Of a stretch of 21,102 nucleotides of DNA, positions 15,389-21,102 are shown piece after piece; the stretch's first letter is position 1, and the number at the start of each line of letters is the position of its first letter. Where the stretch lies: NCBI GenBank assembly GCA_036897485.1, contig JAYMTF010001831.1:1-21102 (forward strand), read 5' to 3'. This stretch comes from Pelargonium nanum. Taxonomy: Eukaryota > Streptophyta > Magnoliopsida > Geraniales > Geraniaceae. The notes below the pieces were generated by a model that had not been told where the DNA came from, searched no databases, and saw only the letters and a list, made by a program, of their open reading frames with translations. Position numbers and translations under genes: made by a program.

Positions 15389-18289
15389 TTACTGAGATGC
15401 CAATGACCAAAAGTTCAAGAAAAAGGATGGTGATAGAGCAAACCAGCTGATAAATGCCATAGCGGTGGCGGTCTCAAACCTTGTGCAGTGGTTCAAGGCA
15501 CATTTGTCGAGATCGTTGCCGATGAGGACAGTGATGCCTGCAGATGCACATGCTGCAGCAAATGTAAGTGTGGATGTTATCTGCACACAAGAAAGAGAGG
15601 CTCGTTTGAATTATATAAGATATTGAGATGGAGATATTCAAATCATAGAGATAGATTATCCACATATACAGTTGTTATAGAAGAGATCGTGTTTGTGCAT
15701 TGAATCATAAATGCAACTTGGAAAAGATGTAGCTTGACATGACTAACGAGTTGGACAAATTGTTTATCAGTTTATCTACCGGCTATGTTGCACAAACACG
15801 GGTGCGGCGACACGTAATTTTATAAAATCAGACATGATATGCAAAAAATAAATGATAATTTATATTTTCTATATTAGTGCATATAAGTTACATAAATTCA
15901 TGCTCGTCAATGTGTCTTGGAGTGTCAAACTTTTCAATAATTTCATGTTCAGAAAAATAGGGGATATGTAAGGTGTTTGACAGTTGTCCTCTTACAAACA
16001 TTATTACAAAATTAGGGGACACGTATGCAAAGAGTGTATGAGCATCCAAGTGTTGGACACGTGTACATTGAGAAGATGAAAGTGTCCGTGTATCACAGGC
16101 CGCCAGATGAACTAGTAACTGACTTCCATTATCCACGGACTAAGATAGACAAAATGAACCTCAAGTTTATTCTCAAAGAGAGACCATTTATTGGTAGAGT
16201 GGGACAAAAGTTATTCACATCGTCACTTAATGAAAATATGGTACTAATACATACATGGTAGCCAGATTCATAGAGTTTAACTAGTACTATATTATATGGC
16301 ACCTAATCAAGAAACTTCAAGGTTAACTGATTGAGGTATCTCTAGGCTTAAAATAAAGGTTCTTACCCCATCACCAATAGCAAATAAACCAACTACTTTA
16401 TAGTTCCGCAAGCGTCTTCTCACTAAAAGGGCATATGCATCAATGACTGCAAGCGAAAAGCTCCACAAACTCTGCAAGCTAACGGCACCCACAAGGTAGC
16501 TGATGCAAGAAAAATGTGAAAGATTCATGTAATTTTTTCTTTAAAATGGTAAGACATGACATACTCAGCTACTATCACTGAATCAAACAACCATGAAACT
16601 TTCCTTTTACTCAATCTCACAAGCAAAGGATCACAATACATCAAGTCTTCAAAAATTGTATAAAAAAGTTAGCACTGCACAACTCACTCAACCTGGAAAG
16701 ATTTCCGGATTTCCCCAATCTAATACACCAACATACGAATGAAGCAGCATTCAAGATATGCTCAAGCAATCTCTCGTAGAAAAAGTTGCAGTCATACACA
16801 TTCTAAAACGTTGTTAGCAATATTTATATTACCAACTATATTTTAAATTTAAACACATCTTCAATACAATATGTATAGCCTGGAGCTTAAGGCTGACACC
16901 CTATTCACTTGATATTGTTTTTTCATGATACCAATCCACTCCAATTTATCAACTTTTTATTTACCCGCATGTTTAGCTTTAATCGCATATGATATCACCA
17001 GGCCTCAATTAGCCATACTGACAAAGCATATTAAATTACCCTCCACCAGAAATGATCCTAAGAAAAGCATATTAAATTAGAAATCGAGTCAGGCTAGTGG
17101 AAACTCATAACAGCCTATACGATTCTAAGAGAGGCCGTGAGTTCAAATCTCATTGAGCCAGGTGAGGAGGGTTATGGGAAAAAGGAGAGAGCTACCACCT
17201 ATTGTGAAGCTCGGCCCATTGGGCTTTCAGTTCTATTTCAGACCCAAGAAACGTTACATCATAGACACACAGTTTAAGAACCATTGCATACTTTAACTTA
17301 CATGTCTTATGACATCAAGGACAAAGTGATTCACACATTTGATGACAAGTAGACATACAAAAAACAAAAAACAAAATCTTACCTACCAACCATGCATACA
17401 TACAAGCCATCAACATGACACAAGCAATTTCACATGCCAGATTTTTTCTTCCAAATGCAATACAACACAATCACTTCTAGACCAGTTAATAACATAATCA
17501 CTTCAAGTTTAATGCAATATAGCACGCATTAGCAAATTAAAATACAGATTGTCCTATGAAAACATAATTTGAATTGAAGCTCGGTTCAGTTTATAAAAGA
17601 CATGATATTGTAGTGTCTCCATATAATTGAATTTGATAAAGAGTTACCAAGCACTGAAGCCATCAGTCCCTAATTCAGTAATTTCCACCCCATCACCAAG
17701 GTTCTAAGTAAGATTATGTCATTTCTAGAACAATTATCAGCACAATCACTTCAAATTTTATGTAAAAACTAAGAACCAGCTTGATAAATTCAGTGATCTT
17801 CTGTCCAAAAAATCAGGTCTCCATATAATTGAATTTGATGAAGAATTACCAAGCACTGAAGCCATCAGTCCACAATTTAGTAATTTCCACCACAACACCA
17901 TGGTTCTAAGTAAGATTACGTCATATCTAGAACTATTAACAACACAATCACTTCAAGTTTCATGCAAAGAGTAAGAACCAGCTTAATAAATTCAGTGATC
18001 CTCTAGCAAAAAATCAGGTCTAAAATGTAAAGATCCGATTCGATAATTAGCGAATATAAATTCAAGAGAATCGAGAATACCAGAAGGCGGTGACGGAGGG
18101 GAAATCGTTGGTGGTGGCCATGACGCAGAGAGAGATGAGAGCGAAAACAAACTGACAGAGACGGAGAATGAGACCACCGGCGGTGCCAGGCATGCCTTGG
18201 AGGTCCTTCATCCTGCCTCTGGGGACGGCGGGGTTGTCCGTCAGCGGCGGCGCCTCCACCGGATGCACCGACGGCCGGCTCAGGTTCAT
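15389..18289 (-). CDS. CASPL5A: CASP-like protein, 5A type (MARVEL-like, four membrane spans)
   Basis: Exons are 18289-18081, 16499-16367 and 15580-15389 (stop 15391-15389), giving 177 residues. Both introns are GT-AG and the frames join (TTC-TG|C; GGG|ATA). CASP-like proteins are four-span plasma-membrane proteins related to the Casparian-strip scaffold proteins and to animal MARVEL proteins; most have no assigned role. The N-terminus [19 protein letters not shown] and the following [15 protein letters not shown] are characteristic of the 5A subgroup. Span 1 (about 42-60) carries the conserved Arg (LRLCQFVFA) and span 3 the conserved Asp (FAIGDGITST); spans 2 and 4 lie near 70-95 and 152-172. 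The Casparian-strip signature loop of true CASPs is absent. Nothing is missing or broken. The introns carry several repeats, listed separately. Confidence 0.95.
15785..16097. mobile_element. hAT-like MITE in intron 2 of the CASP-like gene
   Basis: The left end is TGTTGCACAAACACGGGTGC. The right end in reverse complement is TGTGATACACGGACACTTTC, an imperfect terminal inverted repeat. The 313-bp interior has no coding capacity and contains more ACACG/CGTGT words in both orientations. This 'cacgggtgc…acacgtgt…gtgtccgtg' pattern is common in plant hAT-type non-autonomous elements. Flanking CCGGCTA and GCCGCCA are too different to call a duplication. Confidence 0.45.
17023..17079. repeat. 16-bp direct repeat spaced by 25 bp (CASPL intron 1)
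   Basis: AAAGCATATTAAATTA occurs at 17023-17038 and 17064-17079. A small local duplication or an excision footprint would give this pattern. It directly precedes the SINE-like unit. Confidence 0.8.
17082..17260 (+). mobile_element. Possible tRNA-derived SINE in CASPL intron 1
   Basis: A pol III B box-like GTTCAAATC (17141-17149) lies in the context GTGAGTTCAAATCTC. About 50 bp upstream is an A box-like GGCTAGTGG. The following GC-richer body (GAGCCAGGTGAGGAGGG…CTCGGCCCATTGGGC) resembles plant SINE bodies. The 3' end is not clear and no duplication was found. It is antisense to the host gene. Confidence 0.4.
17475..18021. repeat. Tandem duplication of about 202 bp (2 copies plus a partial) in CASPL intron 1
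   Basis: Copy 1 at 17615-17816 and copy 2 at 17817-18020 both open with GTCTCCATATAATTGAATTT, share CCAAGCACTGAAGCCATCAG in the middle, and end with AAAAAATCAGGTCT. A truncated third copy at about 17475-17525 matches the TCTAGA…TCACTTCAAGTTT…ATGCAA section. The repeat runs to within 60 bp of the exon 1 splice donor. Confidence 0.85.
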
Positions 18290-18335
18290 TGTTTCCTATA
18301 TAGCCTCCGCTTGTGTATATAAACCTCAATTTCAC

Positions 18336-18347
18336 CTACCGATCCAT
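18336..18347 (-). promoter_or_regulatory. Three-codon upstream ORF in the CASPL leader
   Basis: ATG-GAT-CGG-TAG on the minus strand, 46 nt before the main ATG at 18289. It is in the message only if transcription starts upstream. That is plausible because a CT-rich tract and a telo-box-like AAACCCTAA (18418-18426, + strand) lie beyond it, as in many plant 5' ends. Confidence 0.4.
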
Positions 18348-18499
18348 GGCAGAAACAGGACCTGATGTCGATTTGAGATTCAGATTTCAGTGGTTTCAGA
18401 GCTACGCGTCGAGTCCAAAACCCTAAATCAAAGTCTGTGAGAGAGAGAGTGAAGAGAATGGGAAGGTTTGGGGAGGAAGAGAAAAAGGTTAATAAAGTG

Positions 18500-19837
18500 G
18501 AATGTGATGAAATGAAATATGAGAAGATAGAATAAAGTGAAGAGACTCGAGATCCTGTTTGGCATCTTATTAAATCTCTATTTAATATGAATTTAAAAAG
18601 ATTAAAGACAATTATTTTTATGTCTCATTTGTATTTTTATTACAAATAAATTAGTGTTGTAAAATAAATATAAATGCGGCATAACAATAATTCAATTATT
18701 TAAATGCATTATTCACTACCAAATTTTCATAAATAAAATCACTCAAAAGTCGACCTAATGTATTCACGAACACGTCAATCTGAATAACTCTCAAATAAGT
18801 TGCTTAAAAAACGAATGTGTCCTAACGGTTCTAGCATCAGATTGAGCTAGGTAAAGACCAAGGAGGTTGACCGGACAAAGAAGGGGAACGAGGAGTAACG
18901 TGTTTATTTTTTTAAAAGAGGTTGTTGAGGGGCGATATTGTTGGGTTATGTGGTATCGCCGTCCAAAAGGGAGCTGAAGCGAGGTTGTTTTTCATCTGGA
19001 AAAAAAAATATATATATATATAGGGCGGGATGGGGATGGCCTGTTTAGGATGATCGGGGCCAATGCCAGTGTGTATGGATGGGTGTGGCAGAGGCAAGGG
19101 TGGTGGAAGTCATTTAAATTCGGGAAGCTTTGAGTTAGGTAGCGACTTGGGGTGACCAGAGATTATGGTCGAATCATATACTCTTCAGGTGATCCAAACT
19201 TTAAAGGTCGTGAGTACGACAACAATGTCTTTGATAATTATTAGTGATATTTTAGCTTTATCTTACCAGTTTGCTATTATAAAGTTCAAATTTGTTAGGA
19301 TGCATGCGAACGATGTGACCTATATGCTTCGTATGAGCTTTGCCTCGGTGTGTAGACTTGGTTAAGTTGGTCTTTGAATTAAAAAGTGACTTTTTGTTGA
19401 TGTTTGAGTAATAATATATTGGCTCATCATTTTTTCATCTAATCACATATTGGCACGAGGTTTTCTCAAAGTTCGAATACCATTAGTTTAAATTTGACTC
19501 AAATTTAACGACAACCTCCGGCGGCTGCCGCTGGGTGCTCGCCGGAACCAATCGGAGACCACCGTAGACGTCACCAAAAGTACATAAACATAAGCAACAC
19601 ATATTCAAACTGATTACTATATTCTTATTGCATATGTTAAGAGAAAAAACAATAGCATTTACCAAATAATCACAAGATAGTACCAATTACCAATTATTCA
19701 CGATTAGTACCAATTACCAATTACCAATTTTTTATTTTTTTTTGAAATGTAATTACCAATTACCAATTATTCACATATAATATTGAAGTAATACCAATAA
19801 CCAAACCATAAACCAGCAATCTCTCGCATCGCGCATC
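18500..19837. other. Intergenic region between the divergent CASPL promoter and ubiquitin 3' end
   Basis: 18553-18830 is AT-rich and may hold a TIR-type relic (CCTGTTTGGCATCTTATTAA at the left, AAGTTGCTTAAAAAACGAAT at the right), but the match is weak. 18850-19170 is unusually G-rich on the + strand, without a credible ORF. 19510-19575 is a small GC-rich patch of unknown origin. The region nearest 19837 must contain the ubiquitin 3' UTR; TTTATT at 19731-19736 (AATAAA on the minus strand) is a candidate poly(A) signal about 105 nt after the stop. Confidence 0.45.
19681..19770. repeat. Irregular short tandem repeat of TACCAAT/ATTACCA words
   Basis: The word ACCAATT recurs about eight times, in two blocks (19681-19730 and 19751-19770) separated by a T-rich stretch. 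CAATTATTCAC appears in both blocks. It lies in the probable 3' UTR or terminator of the polyubiquitin gene. Confidence 0.75.
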
Positions 19838-20530
<693 letters not shown>

Positions 20531-20659
20531 CTGTAATCAACAACAGAACACAACAATCAAAACAACAAACCAGAAACAGATCCAGAAACGAAGGATCTGA
20601 AATCGAAACGGATCAATCAATAAAAAAGCAGTAGAAGATACAAAAACGAAGGATTTGAC
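20531..20659 (-). other. 5'-UTR intron of the polyubiquitin gene
   Basis: Donor …TTTCAAG|GTCAAATC at 20660/20659 and acceptor GATTACAG|ATG at 20531/20530, so the 129-bp intron ends exactly at the start codon. A leader intron abutting the ATG is the standard arrangement of plant polyubiquitin genes, where it boosts expression. Two similar AACGAAGGAT(C/T)TGA words lie near its 5' half (sense strand TCA(A/G)ATCCTTCGTT). Confidence 0.8.
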
Positions 20660-20722
20660 CTTGAAAGAGGCGAAAACACAGAGCTCTGAACGATCTGTTG
20701 TTGAGAAACAGAGAACCAGAAT
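20660..20722 (-). other. Predicted non-coding exon 1 of the polyubiquitin gene
   Basis: The exon spans from the inferred transcription start about 30 bp past the TATA box to the leader-intron donor. It contains no upstream ATG. The 5' end is inferred from TATA spacing only. Confidence 0.5.
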
Positions 20723-20749
20723 AATGAAACGGAATGGGTTGAGGCTGAG

Positions 20750-20757
20750 TATTTATA
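20750..20757 (-). promoter_or_regulatory. TATA box of the polyubiquitin gene
   Basis: TATAAATA on the minus strand (context GCCTATAAATACTCAGCC), a textbook plant TATA element. It lies about 90 bp before the leader-intron donor. Confidence 0.8.
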
Positions 20758-21102
20758 GGCGTGGATCACAAAACAGAGTCCGTAAAAGTTGAGTCACCAT
20801 TCAACAATATTTGGAAAATGCTATATTTTGATTTTGTCCCAATTATCTATTTTTGTTATGAGTTTTTATTTTCAAATTAATCTCAAACATATAATATGTT
20901 TTAAATCGGTAAAATTTCTTATCAATACCGTCACCATAAGCTAAACCAATCATTTTTGGAGATAATTTTTGTTGATACATAGTCCACACATAGTTTGTGT
21001 TACCTAAATTTACGAATACAATCATAATCGAACACAATTCTATGATAAAATGTGTAATAGTCACATTGTTATGAATAATTATATTAATGGATGTCCAATT
21101 AC
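20758..21102. other. Upstream region of the polyubiquitin gene
   Basis: Promoter-proximal DNA continuing into AT-rich sequence at the window edge. No gene recognised; the minus-strand open frame at 20843-21064 has no domain or coding character. Confidence 0.5.

Noticed and set aside
18003-18335. 110-codon minus-strand frame overlapping CASPL exon 1
   Set aside because: Out-of-frame shadow of a GC-rich first exon, with no ATG start and low-complexity composition.
18553-18828. Possible TIR element near the CASPL promoter
   Set aside because: The end sequences match only loosely as inverted repeats and no target duplication is visible; kept only as a remark in the intergenic entry.
18931-18960. 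GGCGATA…TATCGCC 7-bp inverted repeat
   Set aside because: Short arms with a 16-base loop; expected by chance in a window of this size.

Overview
The window is a stretch of nuclear plant DNA, very probably from a core eudicot. It is AT-rich between genes, and its genes have GT-AG introns, TATA boxes and GC-richer exons. It holds plant-specific families (S40/DUF584 and a CASP-like membrane protein), a plant polyubiquitin gene, and the usual scatter of small transposon relics. The species cannot be named from the sequence alone.

Layout. 1-3400 is intergenic, with two small hairpins at the left edge and a striking cluster of ACGT-type (ABRE/G-box) and DRE motifs at about 2159-2467. 3527-4045 (+) is an intronless S40-type senescence regulator with its own TATA box. 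4046-8800 has no gene I can support: it is AT-rich, carries copies of a TIR-type repeat family, and includes an insertion bracketed by a 23-bp direct repeat. 9018-11216 (+) is a four-exon gene for a 132-residue single-pass membrane protein with a coiled-coil tail, followed by two well-formed but apparently non-coding exon-like segments (11542-11972). 12447-12882 (-) is a predicted small two-exon gene for a 57-residue basic peptide I do not recognise; it converges with the membrane-protein gene.

14181-14617 is a 5'-truncated LINE tail encoding an RNase H-like domain, bounded by a perfect 17-bp target-site duplication. 15389-18289 (-) is a three-exon CASP-like protein gene of the 5A type (177 residues); its introns contain a hAT-like MITE, a SINE-like unit and a tandemly duplicated block of about 202 bp. 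19838-20530 (-) is a three-unit polyubiquitin gene with the standard 5'-UTR intron and TATA box. Its first unit carries an in-frame TGA at codon 10, and units 2 and 3 are perfect.

The genes do not form a functional cluster; they are independent neighbours: a stress or senescence regulator, an endomembrane-type small protein, a plasma-membrane CASP-like protein and ubiquitin supply. The most interesting observation is the ubiquitin locus. The TGA turns the first nine codons into a mini-ORF, and the next AUG on the message is exactly the start of the intact diubiquitin, so the gene may have become a reinitiation-dependent two-unit gene rather than simply dying.
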